A stretch of 64,000 bases of DNA from Pseudorasbora parva (taxonomy: Eukaryota > Chordata > Actinopteri > Cypriniformes > Gobionidae): the NCBI RefSeq assembly GCF_024679245.1, contig NC_090178.1, positions 15,268,713 through 15,332,712 on the forward strand. Direction: 5' to 3'. The position numbers and the translations under genes are program-made. Positions 10,535 through 20,768 of this stretch are shown piece after piece. How positions within the stretch are numbered: the stretch's first letter is position 1; each line of letters begins with the position of its first letter. The notes under the pieces were generated by a model. The model was not told the DNA's origin. It searched no databases and saw only the letters and a program-made list of their open reading frames with translations.

Positions 10535-11400
10535 TTTTCTCCTTTAATCTGAGATCCGCATGATATTATTAACTTAACAATTTCCACAACACACTTCACA
10601 CTCTGCTTTTGAAATGTTTTAAACATGTTTTATAATTTCTTTGGCAATGATTTCTAGTTAGCAATTAGCATATTTTAATGTGCCATTTTATAAGATAGAA
10701 AGATGAATAAAAATTTGGATGGTCAAGCACCATTGGTTAAACACTTTGGTTGACTTTTCCCATTCATCACCTTGAGTATGAGTACAATTGTAAGTCACAT
10801 TCAAATATAAATTTGAATCATACAGAAAAAATTCAAATAAAAAAAATCAACATTTTTTATATTTGGTTTAAGATGGTCTCCCAACCTGAACCAGAGAAAA
10901 ATGTCCACAAAATTCCTTTAAGAGCAGCCAAAAGATCAGCTTGAGAACAGAACAGCAGCAGTATAGGGATGTACAGCTGTAATTATTCATTATAGGGTTC
11001 TGAGCAAATGCCTGTAATGTGGGTAAGTGTGGTTTATATTGTTCATCCTTCATTAGGTGAACTGCCAATAATGAATATTGATGCATAAATGAAATGCGAT
11101 TATAGCCTTTTCTGTCAAGCAAGATGAATATTGATATTTTATGCATGATTGAGAAGACAGCATGCCAACTCATGTTTAACTTCATTCTTGAGACATTCAT
11201 CTGTTTCATAAACGAACGCCTTAATCTGAGATGCGCATATTTTATTACTAACGTCACAATTTCCATAAGACCCTTCACATTCTGCTTTTGAAATGTTTTA
11301 AACATATACTTAATTTCCTTTAAAAAAATGTTCGCAATGGTATCTAGTTAGCCATGTGCTTATTTTAATATGCCATTTTATAAGATAGAAAGATTCATTA
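10535..11400. repeat. Duplicated block B-A'-B'
   Basis: Two direct repeats of about 185 bp (B at 10535-10715, B' at 11215-11400) share TTAATCTGAGATxCGCAT, CTGCTTTTGAAATGTTTTAA and CCATTTTATAAGATAGAAAG. Between them lies A' (10715-11215), the second copy of 4915-5365. The arrangement resembles a small LTR-like or tandem duplication, but no TG...CA ends or short duplication is visible. Confidence 0.65.
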
Positions 11401-12776
11401 AGAATCGTCAGCCTCCAAAATAATATTTACATCAAATTTTACTGCAGTGTTAATGTTATGCCCCTCCAAAAGCTCTTGATGCAGACAGAGATTAATAAAG
11501 CCTTGAATGTTTTGAAGCAATAATTTATACCTCACATTAAATCACATTAAGCCTCTTATATCAAGCATTTGATCACATTATGGCGCTCATATGAAGCTAT
11601 TCCACATAACTGAAAACCATTTGATATTTCATCAGTGTATACCATTTCAAATGAAATTATCTAATACATTAGTGTGAATTATATTTCCTTACACATCACC
11701 GGACCCCCACTGGAATCTCATTTTCCATTTTTGATTTTGTATTCTCCTCGTCATGCTGAATGCTAGATCTCCCACTGTCTCTTGTTCCTGCTTACCAGGT
11801 TTTGGTGCGTCATATACTGGCTGATCTCTTGGTTTGTGCAACCTTAATGCCTTGTGTTTTACAGAGGCCTCCTGTGCAGAAGAAGTCTGAATGTGTTACA
11901 TTTTGACCTCTTTAGACTTTTTTTAAGGCGAGGTGAGTGGCTTCATGTTGAGCCCGTCTCCTCAGGCTTTGAGTAAGTTGCTTGGAGGTCATGCATCTGC
12001 ATACTGATGAGGTCACCTATCAAAAGGTCAGCAAATGGCCACTTGACAGGTCACATCGAAGAGTGAAATTCTTCTGTCTGACCTTTACGAGAGCAGCACT
12101 AAATGAAGAGGTCTGTAATTCACCTTTAAAGTCTGTAAAAAGGAAAATAAATAGCTGTGATGTATATATTTGCTGCCGTTGGAGCGTTGCTGCATGTAGT
12201 TTAAAATTAACTTTTGCCAAGTGCAAAATGAGAGTAAAAACGGGCATTAGAAGTTATTTGCCATTGGATGATAACTTTATAAGAAAATGCTACTATGGTT
12301 TGAATCTTTTACAATTTCTTAAATGTAAGAACAGAATCGGATGTCAGATTACAGATTTTTATTATTGGATTTTTCAATGATTCATTTACATCATGCCAGT
12401 AAATGCCGACAAATGACTGCCTTTATGAGTGAGTCATTGACTCTTTTCACTCACTTCAAAAACATTGACTCATCCAGGAACGAAACAAGTGACTCATTGA
12501 ATCATTTAGTGAACTGTTTCATTCAACAACGCAGATTCATTTAGGAATTTCCCAAAGGACTGTGAGTCACTGAATCATTCATGCAAATGATTAATTTAAT
12601 AACACTGATTCATTCTGCTAATGTTGTGTTGCTCAGTGAACAAACAATTAATTCCGCTATAGAATAATTTAGATATATTTTTTTGTTTTAGTGATGCTAG
12701 ACTGGATTATTTTACTGACTTGGGTCGTTAAATCACGTTCAGCAAAATTTGATGCATTAAAATATTATATTTTTAA
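11401..12776. other. Mostly unique DNA with a TGA(C/G)TCA-rich stretch
   Basis: No element ends or exon is recognised. At about 12415-12600 there is a cluster of GAGTCATTGACTC, GTGACTCATTGAATCATTT and GAGTCACTGAATCATTC words. This looks like a decayed simple repeat built on GACTCATTGAATCATT. Confidence 0.5.
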
Positions 12777-12907
12777 AGGGGTGATGAATTGAGAAATCAA
12801 CTTTCCCTTGAGCTTTTGATATATAAAAGGTCATGGTAATATAAGAGTATCCTGTAAGTTTCAGAGCTGCAAACATCCTTGTTAGTCAAAGAAAAGCTTT
12901 TATAGAC

Positions 12908-13925
12908 ACCAGGGGCCTGTTCTTCGTACGTCGCTAACTCAGTTAGCTGGATTTGATTGTTGACGATTTGGCTTGATCTCGGATAGTTTGATTCTTCGAA
13001 ACTCATCCTGGACTTGCTGTCATAGCAACAGGTCCGTTAGCTTAAACCTGCTCGACCAGGCTTATTTCATGTAAACAGGATTAGATTGCATCTTGAGGTG
13101 ATACTTAAAATCTGTCCCAGCCACTGCTGCTTTATTACAAGAGTTCATTACTAAACCAGGGGCAATAATAATTTTAAATAATAATAATAATAAATATAAA
13201 AGTTTATTTGAAAATAATATTTTAATGTTGTGTAAAATTTGTGTATAATACTATAGACACAGTCACTTGATTGAGAGATTTGTTTGTGAATTGTGATGGA
13301 ATGATTACTTTGTATTGGAGGTTTACACACATTGTGCAGTTAATCTCCCTCGTGCATTAATTTGAGTGATGATGGATATTATGAGAGTGGCTTGATGCAG
13401 CGCAAGAGATACCGATAATTTGATCTGAACTGTTAAGAAACTTTAATTAAAACTGTCACAAAACAAATCTGCTTCAAATTGAATTAAAAATGAAATTACA
13501 ACATTAAAATAAAAATGTAAAGTGTGTACAAATATTATAAAATTGTGAATATAAATAATTGGGAATCATGTTAATCAAAACAGTATACATTTAATTTATC
13601 TAACTTTTATGTTGGTTTGGTCGTTTGTCTGTTTCTTTATAAAGGTCCAGAAATTATTTTTTTCTTCTTTTTTTTTCTTTGACAAGTTTTTTTCCTTTTC
13701 TTTTTTAATTATATGATGCCATTACGTTGTCTTGACAGCAGCCAATCGCTGCATTGCTGATCGTGGTTTCGAGTATCGATGCATCTGCCCTCTTCAGGGA
13801 ACACATGCACGAGCAGTGATCTTAGATAACTTAATTCAGATATTTTAATCCAAACCGCAAATTCGTTTGAAGAACCTAACTAGCCCGAGATCAGTTATCA
13901 GGATTAAAAGATCACACGTGTATGT
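12908..13925. mobile_element. Probable nested MITE replacing the THAP region
   Basis: Homology to the sister THAP element stops after TATAGACACCAG and returns near 13925. The insert starts GGGCCTGTTCTTCGTACGTC. Near its right end it has GTTCTTCAAACGAATT when read on the reverse strand, so the ends look inverted but weakly matched. The interior is AT-rich without a coding frame. The exact boundaries and any duplication could not be fixed. Confidence 0.45.
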
Positions 13926-14130
13926 GTGTGCACGCGGTTCACGCTTATATTGAACGATCGTGTGGGCTATGTAATATAAAAATAATAGTCCAATCAATCG
14001 CGGGTGGATGAGGAATAAATCATTGTGTTTGTTTGATAAAAACGTACTTGAATCATTCCATTTGCCGCTTTTAAAACAACCCCTCCCTCAAGTGAACTGA
14101 AATGACAGAGGAGCTGAAGCTCATTAAATA

Positions 14131-14828
14131 TTACATTTTACATTTACATGCATTTAGTAGACGCTTTTATCCAAAGCAACTTACAACTCAGGAGTACAGG
14201 AAGCGATCTGTCAAGAAGAGGCAAAGAAACGCAAAAAGTGCCCTAAATACCAAGATTATACTACTCAGAGTAGCAAAAACCAGAAAAGGAGAAGAAAAAG
14301 GAGAAAAGAAAAAGTAGTGGAGGATGAGTTTAGAGTTGTTGTTTTTTATGATAAGATTAAGTTCTCATGGAAGAGATGAGTTTTTACCTGTCTTTTGAAT
14401 GAAGATAGTGATTCTGTCGTGCGTATGGAGGATGGAAGATTGTTCCACCTACCAGGAACAATGAATAAAAAAGTTCTGGAGAGGGATTTCATGCCTCTCT
14501 GTGATGGTACCACAAGCCTTTGCTCATTAGCTGAGTGAAGGCTTCTGGTATGGGGTGTAGACTCGTAGGAGTGAGTCGAAGTATGTGGGTGCTGAGCTTG
14601 TGGAAGATCCATAAGCAAGAGTCAGAGCTTTGAATTTGATCCGGGCAGCGAGTGGTAGCCAATGCAGAGAGATGAAAAGAGGTGTGACATGAGCCATTTT
14701 GGGCTCATTAAAGACAAGACGTGCCGCAGCGTTCTGGATCATTTGCAGCGGATTGATTGCACATGATGAAAGTCGAGCCAGAAGCGCATTGCAATAGTCA
14801 AGTCAAATCTTGACTATTGCAAATCATA
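14131..14828 (-). mobile_element. 5'-truncated L2-type LINE
   Basis: The 3' tail at 14131-14190 (TTTACATGCATTTAGTAGAC, CTTTTATCCAAAGCAACTTA) is followed on the reverse strand by the C-terminal end of a non-LTR reverse transcriptase. Readable parts are DYCNALLARLSSCAINPLQ, then IQNAAARLVFNEPK and HVTPLFISLHWLPLAARIKF, then RWNNLPSSIRTTESLSSFKR and KTHLF, with a frameshift near 14600. These are typical of the last ~180 residues of L2-type polyproteins. The 5' end carries a short inverted duplication (GCAATAGTCAAG...CTTGACTATTGC) at 14787-14820. Confidence 0.85.
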
Positions 14829-15072
14829 TGCAAATCTTCTCCAATCCTAGCCGTGGGCGTTTACTTCCAAGTCTCCAGTGCGTCACGCCCATCAAAACCC
14901 AGCGTTTTGGAGAGAGCCTCAAAACCAGAAAATAGCCTATTACTTATTAATTGATGTTTTTGAATGTAAAAACCACACAAACGTCATTAGTTGACCTCAG
15001 ACAACAGTATAAAAAAAAGCCAGTTCATGACACCTTTAATATGGATCCACCTTTAAAAACCCAATTCCTTAA

Positions 15073-15809
15073 AGTGCCCATAATGCAATCTTTGATCATC
15101 ATTATAATGCAGTCCAAGATGGTTTAAAAACAGTTCACAACTTTACTTGTCTTCTCTTTTTGATTAATTTGTCAAGTGACCGGGATACTGTTTACCAATG
15201 AGACCGTTTGTTGAATGTCTGATGCACATGGCACATTGGAAACACTTCGGGAGTTTCGAAGCTGTCATCTGATTGGTTGAATTCTACAGGATGTCTGCGA
15301 GACGTGTGTAATGATTTCAAACTTTCTTGTGGAAGAAGAATGCCATTGTGTTTACAAAGGTGACAATGAATGCTTTCCAGGATTAACTAAGCGCTGGATT
15401 TTTGTAGTAAACTTAAACAAGGTTCTTGAATGAATAATTTATAGATGTAAGCTGGTCTGTTATTGCAGAGACATTGACATTTACACACCCCTATACATGA
15501 CGCGGAACAAAACAAACTGCGATTGGTTGCGTTACATGACAGTCAAACGTCCTCATCTTGACCAATAAAAGCTGCGATGGAGTCCAGTTGACCTTCTGCC
15601 GTCAGTCTGAGGGTTTGACTACACAAGGCTATTGTATAGGGCTTGTACACACTTGCACTCATGCACTTTTCCCAAATACCAGCATATACGGTCCAGCATG
15701 TACGGTACAGCAGGAAACAATCCAGTTTGCTGCTGTAGTGATTTTGTGGTTGCTATAACGACCAAAACCTATGTTTTTGCATGCATCACATTATTGTGCA
15801 GTGGCCCCT
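15073..15809. mobile_element. Possible TTAA-flanked element
   Basis: The interval is bounded by TTAA (15069-15072) before AGTGCCCATAATGC and by TTAA (15810-15813) after CAGTGGCCCCT. The left tip resembles the AGTGCCCCTAATGC tip at 21438, a common TTAA-associated start in cyprinid repeats. The terminal inverted match is poor, so the element assignment rests on the flanks and the repeated tip only. Confidence 0.4.
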
Positions 15810-16372
15810 TTAAAGCTACACTGTGTGATATTTTCCCCCATCTAGTGGTGAAAAGGTATATGACCATCCAGTGAATAATAGTTTCTGTTCCTCTCAATTT
15901 CGATTTCGTTTCAACTCCTACGGTGGCCGATCTAGTCATGGCTTCCAGTTCGACCTCTTCGATGAGTGTTGCTTCAAGTGATGAGGTTACTTTTGAAAAC
16001 TATTATAATTTGCCAAATGATCTATGATCAAATTAATCAATGTAAAATGAATAATAGTTTTACATTTTCGTTATTTTTTTACCATTTCATTGCTAATCTT
16101 AGTAAAGTAACTTTTATCAGTGCTATCGTTATTCTGTGTATTGTACGACATCCCTAGCGTACGGCAAACAAATTATAATGCAATTAAAATATTAATCTCA
16201 TGTTATCCGTCATAGAACACGGATTTATGTTATAAGGTAAACAATACTTTTTCATCATTGATGCGAGGAAAACTATCCTAGACGTCGTTCTAGTGTTATG
16301 CACAGCACACCATGATATTATTAGCCAAGCAACAATAAAATGTCCAATATATACAAATTGGCTGAATTAATA

Positions 16373-16864
16373 TTACCTGTCGAGAAGAAAGCAGGCAACG
16401 TCGGCATTCTTTTTAAAATCGTTGCTCCTCATGAGCTCTTTCCATCTTGGAAAGGCCACTCCAGTATATACTTTTGTCTTGTTGATTTGCCTGTTGCGTT
16501 GCCGTCTTAATTCTCTTTTCCGCTTCCTTGGCGACTCTGATACATATCCCGCAATGTTACTAGGTCCCCGACCCGGGTCGAATTCGGTAATCAATTCCGG
16601 GACGTGGTTGCTTTCACACAGAAGGCGACCCGGCAATGTTCCGGGAATATTGCGGGTCCGACGTGCAGTGTGAAAGGGGCTTAAGAGTGATCCTCCATCA
16701 TCATATAGCAGCCTCAAGCAATCCCCCTCTTCACATTCGACACAGTGCCATCGAGTGTAAAAACGCGAAAAGCGAAGCTTGAATTTACGGGTATGTCCCT
16801 CTTTGGCAAATGTATTTTCAAGATGTAGGAGCAACATGGCGACCGCCATCCGAACCCTCAACAC
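16373..16864 (-). pseudogene. Element-borne protein remnant, basic domain
   Basis: The frame runs 163 codons from an ATG at 16864. Residues about 1-62 include RFYTRWHCVECEEGDCLRLL, and residues about 63-102 derive from an inserted MITE. The last ~60 residues contain ESPRKRKRELRRQRNRQ, a strongly basic stretch, then VAFPRWKELMRSNDF. This basic plus FPRWKEL arrangement recurs in repetitive cyprinid proteins. I cannot name a domain. The frame stays open through the insert by chance, so the product would be chimeric. Confidence 0.5.
16558..16682. mobile_element. Small MITE nested in the TTAA element
   Basis: A GC-rich insert reads from TAGGTCCCCGACCCGGGTCG to GTGTGAAAGGGGCTTA. The right end, inverted, gives AGCCCCTTTCACACTGCACG, a common cyprinid MITE start. 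It separates two parts of the basic-protein frame. The left terminus looks truncated, so no duplication was identified. Confidence 0.55.
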
Positions 16865-17014
16865 GTATGCATTTTCAATGGTATATTATAAAATTACGAG
16901 AATGCATTATTACTTGAAAGAAGTAAATATACATTACTGAGCACATATATTTTTGAAAGAACTAAGTGATTTTAGCTAAGAATAAACTAAAAAAGTTACA
17001 CAGTGTAGCTTTAA

Positions 17015-18324
17015 GAGACTGATCACTTGACTTATAACGCGCACAACGTTGGTGACGTAGAAGAGCGGTATCTTCAGAGTGATACGAGCCACGGTAGATG
17101 ATACATCTTGCTCTACCTTCTTGTAATATTTGATTTGTTGACTTTTATTTGTGACGCTATGAAAGAGCGAGTACCTCATGTATGAGGCGGCGCGTGTCTG
17201 TACCTGCCAATAAACGTGTGAAATAGACTCTTTTTTCGCATTCACACTTTATTTTTCATGATTCAACGATTTATCTGGGTCAAAGCGTTACACTGCGTGT
17301 GGCAAAAAGGTAAATACACTACTAGTAATAAATGAGCTAGTAAATGTGTGTGCTAAAATGATAGTGACTTCAAATGTCAAGTAGTCTTCCTTCTCCATTA
17401 ACCTCCTGTCATGTTAAAGTCATGCAGATTAAAGCATTTGCTAATATCCGTGGATGTGACTCACATATGAATGGATCATGTGGAATTATGGTTTTGATGC
17501 TGTTGTGCATGTGATAGCATTTGGTCTGAAATGGCATGTTGTACCAGGGGAAGAAATAAAGTTTGTTTTTAATACATGGTGGGTTTAATCAAAATGCTTG
17601 TAATAAATGAACCACTGAAATTGTCAGGAAATACGTCTTTGGGTAAATTTCAAGCAAAGCTAGTCACCAAAATAGCAATCTCCCTTGCGAGAAACAAAGT
17701 TGATCTCTAAATAGTATTTAACTGGTGTCATATATCACCTGCTGAATGTATTATTCACGAAAATGCCAGACCCTGAAGATCTTCTTCATTTTAAAGTAGT
17801 AAAGAAAAAAATGCATAAGATGTAAAATTCAGCTTTCATAGAATATAAATTGATTTTGATTTAGTTTTAAGCATCAAACTAAATGTAGTGAGGTTAATTC
17901 TGAAACAAGAAAATTACTGTTTGGTAATGCAGTAATATATATTTCAGATATTAAAATAAATGTATTTAGAATATTTATATTCACCATCTGTTTTGCAGTG
18001 TATTTTTTATTTTTGCAGTTTCACAGCTCTGCATGTCAGAATAAATCTGTCTACACAACTTTCCCTGGCATCAAATTTCGGCGTGTCTAACATGACTCTT
18101 TTGCTTCATGGATGGCTGGGTGATGAAATATAGATCGTTCCTTTTTATTGCACATTATATTCCACCAACAAGGCCCCTCCTTTACTGTCTATCTGTCCAA
18201 AACCATCAAAAAATAGCTTATACACAAGTCCAAGGCTGCTCTCAAGTTTAGTGATTTATATAGCACTTCATGCCATTTGATCCCATCAGTCTTAGAGGCC
18301 TAAGGTGAAATAAAGATACACTTA
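17015..18324. other. Unassigned, possibly an LTR-like start then unique DNA
   Basis: At about 17160-17300 the sequence CTGCCAATAAACGTGTGAAA followed by pyrimidine-rich DNA resembles the polyadenylation region of an LTR, but no TG...CA ends were found. The rest (17320-18324) looks like unique AT-rich DNA. Confidence 0.35.
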
Positions 18325-18886
18325 GGCCGTGTGTCCCCCAAAGCGTTTTTAGGCAGTTAAAAACGCTAGGCGCTTTGCTGAAAACGCCTCGCTGTAAGCG
18401 TTTGAGAGCGTTTTGGCAGGCAGCGTTTTTTTTCCTCAGTTGAGACTCTTTGCTTGTTGTTATGATACGGAAAATCCGCGGAAGTCTTTCTAATTTCACA
18501 GGTAGTTTGTTCCTGTATTGATTCTATATAAAATTGCAGATACAATGTAAAGTATTTGCTCTGGCTTTTTTTTAAATCACTTTGTTCCGTTATTATTGCA
18601 ACACACAGAATGTGGCGGTTGGTCTGTGTTGTGTTTGTCCTGCCCCTCCTCCACTGTAATTGGACAGCTGGGTGAAAAGTGACAGTGATAAGCGCTGCGT
18701 TTTACTCAAAGTTGAATATTCTTCAACTCTCGGAGACCAGTTAAAAACACTGAGCACTCAGCGCTTGAGCGTGAAATACTCGCTCAGTGCCTCGTTGCGT
18801 TCCAGGCGTTCTAAAACGCAGCGGTCCCATTGAAAACAATTGAAAATGCCAGCCAGCGGCTTGAACACTTTGGTGGAAGCACGGCC
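18325..18886. mobile_element. Harbinger-like MITE with TTA duplication
   Basis: The element begins GGCCGTGTGTCCCCCAAAGC and ends with the inverted equivalent CTTTGGTGGAAGCACGGCC. TTA flanks both sides (18322-18324 and 18887-18889). A 3-bp TTA duplication is typical of PIF/Harbinger. The interior is rich in AGCGTTTT and AAAACGC words and has no transposase. Confidence 0.75.
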
Positions 18887-18940
18887 TTATAGACGACTGT
18901 AACAAGCCAGATGAGATTATTGTTACATGTATGTATTTTA

Positions 18941-20759
18941 TAGCCTGGACGCCAGCCGAATTTAGCCCCGCCCACAATTTTTTTAGGTCGGGCAGTTTGG
19001 TCTGGCCTCGCTCCATAGAGGAGTAATTATCTCCGAACATAAACTGTTCGGACCAATGAAATCATCAGGGCGGGCTTTAGACGATAACAGACAGATGATA
19101 AACAGTAACGTAATCATGCACGTCATCAAAGGGGTTCTCCGGGGAAAAAAATGAGGTTGGGGGAGTAAAATGTGTTATTTTGGCAAGGTTGCCTGATAAA
19201 ATTTGCACCCATGGGTCTATATATCCAGAGGTGGAAAGTAACGAATTACATTTACTCGCGTTACTGTAATTGAGTAGTTTTTCTGTGTACTTCTACTTTT
19301 TTAAGTAGTTTTAAAAATCTGTAATTTTACTTTTACTTAAGTACATTTTGATGAAAGTATTGTACTTCGCTACATTTTAAACCACATCCGTTACTGAGTA
19401 AAAATAAATCATTAATGCAAAGAGAGGAGGAAAAAGACCGCGATCCGGAAATGACTAATATTGAATAGAGGGCGCGGGACGCAGGAGAGAACATGCGAGC
19501 AAATATCAGATGGAGACGAACAAGACAGACGTCAGTGACGCAGACCCAGGTGAAAGACGCCGTCGTGAACTCCTGGCTAGTATGGAAATACTTTGGATAT
19601 AGAAAAAAATAATGTGGTGTTGTCCTGGAGGATATCAAATTTGCACAAAATGTGGATGCAAATGAAGAAACACATAGAACATGTTCGGGCACACATCCCT
19701 CTGTGCAAATAAAGATATGTTTATAACTTAGGCCGATTGATTTCTGTGACGCAGAGGGAATCCCGGAATCCAGTCATGAACATTAACTTAACATTTTAAC
19801 GTAGATTTGGCTTAATACACGCAAACTGGTGGATGAACGAAAAACTCGAATGTAGAGCTGTAGGCCTTAGAAATAAATCAAATCGCGACATGGTCTGTGA
19901 ACATTAAAGCACAAAACAATTGCTATATGAATATATGATCTGCTTGTTCTCTCTCTGTGAATGAGCTGCTCCGTCTACTACATATGGACTCTATTATTCT
20001 TAAACATTTTTACGAATTAATGATAAAAATAAGTTGTTAATCTAATTCATAATAATTTATTTAATTTAGTTTATTAGACATGTTTTATTGAAATTTTGAT
20101 AAACAAAATAAACAAATGGTTTCAAGTTTGTTATTATAAAGCATTTGTTCAACCAAATAAAAAAAGACCAATCTTCTTCATTCATTTAACATAATTTTAA
20201 CAAGTGATAATAACCATCATTTAATAATAGGTACAGTAAATGTTTAATTGATGTTTTCTGAGATAGTTGTCATATCGTGAAAATCTCATTCTATCACAAC
20301 CCTACAGGGGAGAGTCCCCCACCCCCACTGTTAAAAAAGTAACTAAGTAACTTTTACTCTGAGTACATTTTAAATGAGCTACTTTTTACTTTTACTTGAG
20401 TAAATTTTTAGACCAGTAATTTTACTTGTACTTAAGTAAAATTTCATTGAAGTAACAGTACTTTTACTTGAGTAGAATATTTTGTTACTCTTTCCACCTC
20501 TGTATATATCACATAATAGTCGCTTCAACCCGCAGACATCAAAAACATCCCGCGGAAAAAAACACGGACTTGGCAACACTGTGCAGTTGAACTCTGTTGA
20601 CTTTTGACTTTTGGTGTCGCTTCGTTGCTCTGATTTGTTGTTGGTCTATCCAGTTGATGACTTTCCTGGTTCGGTTGAAACACGCCCCATAATTACAGCC
20701 CAATGGAGCAGTATCAGACTCATATTCTGACTAGAATTGAGTATGACCACGTCAGGCTA
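18941..20759. mobile_element. TAGCC-family DNA transposon, complete copy 3
   Basis: It begins TAGCCTGGACGCCAGCCG and ends ATGACCACGTCAGGCTA. The flanks are TGTATTTTA (18932-18940) and TGTATTTTC (20760-20768), a 9-bp duplication with one mismatch. Without the nested hAT element (19226-20502 and its duplication) it is about 535 bp. It has no coding capacity. The start TAGCCTGrxxxCCAG and the 9-bp duplication are shared with the RecQ-fragment elements, indicating mobilisation by the same type of transposase. Confidence 0.85.
19226..20502. mobile_element. Tol2-like hAT element, non-autonomous
   Basis: The ends are CAGAGGTGGAAAGTAACG and CTCTTTCCACCTCTG (inverted), with identical 8-bp flanks TATATATC at 19218-19225 and 20503-20510. 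Subterminal DNA is full of ACTTTTACTT / AAGTAAAAGT words, as known for Tol2 and its relatives. The 1277-bp interior lacks a transposase frame. The exact duplication shows that the insertion into the TAGCC element is relatively young. Confidence 0.9.
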
Positions 20760-20768
20760 TGTATTTTC

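Larger units (their letters stand above)
12777..15035 (-). mobile_element. TTAA-flanked THAP-type (Kolobok-like) element, copy 1, reverse orientation
   Basis: The ends are AGGGGTGATGAATTGAG and GCCAGTTCATGACACCT, flanked by TTAA at 12773-12776 and 15036-15039. It is the reverse complement of the copy at 51745-53149. Shared words include AAGGTCATGGTAATATAAGA near 12828 and the AAGTCTCCAGTGC region near 14870. The THAP-coding interior of the other copy is replaced here by a nested insertion (about 12908-13925). An L2 fragment is inserted at about 14131-14828. TTAA duplications plus a THAP finger in the sister copy fit Kolobok-type elements. Confidence 0.8.
15814..17010 (-). mobile_element. TTAA-flanked (Kolobok-like) element with coding remnant
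   Basis: The ends are AGCTACACTGTGTGA and its inverted partner TTACACAGTGTAGCT, with TTAA on both sides (15810-15813 and 17011-17014). It shares the left TTAA with the preceding interval. On the reverse strand it carries a 163-codon open frame interrupted by a second insertion at about 16558-16682. The 4-bp TTAA duplication supports a Kolobok- or piggyBac-type origin. I prefer Kolobok because of the associated THAP-type relatives in this window. Confidence 0.8.

Noticed and set aside
17160..17300. LTR with AATAAA signal
   Set aside because: The AATAAACGTGTG stretch is suggestive, but no TG...CA ends, partner or 5-bp duplication could be found. It is left as unassigned.
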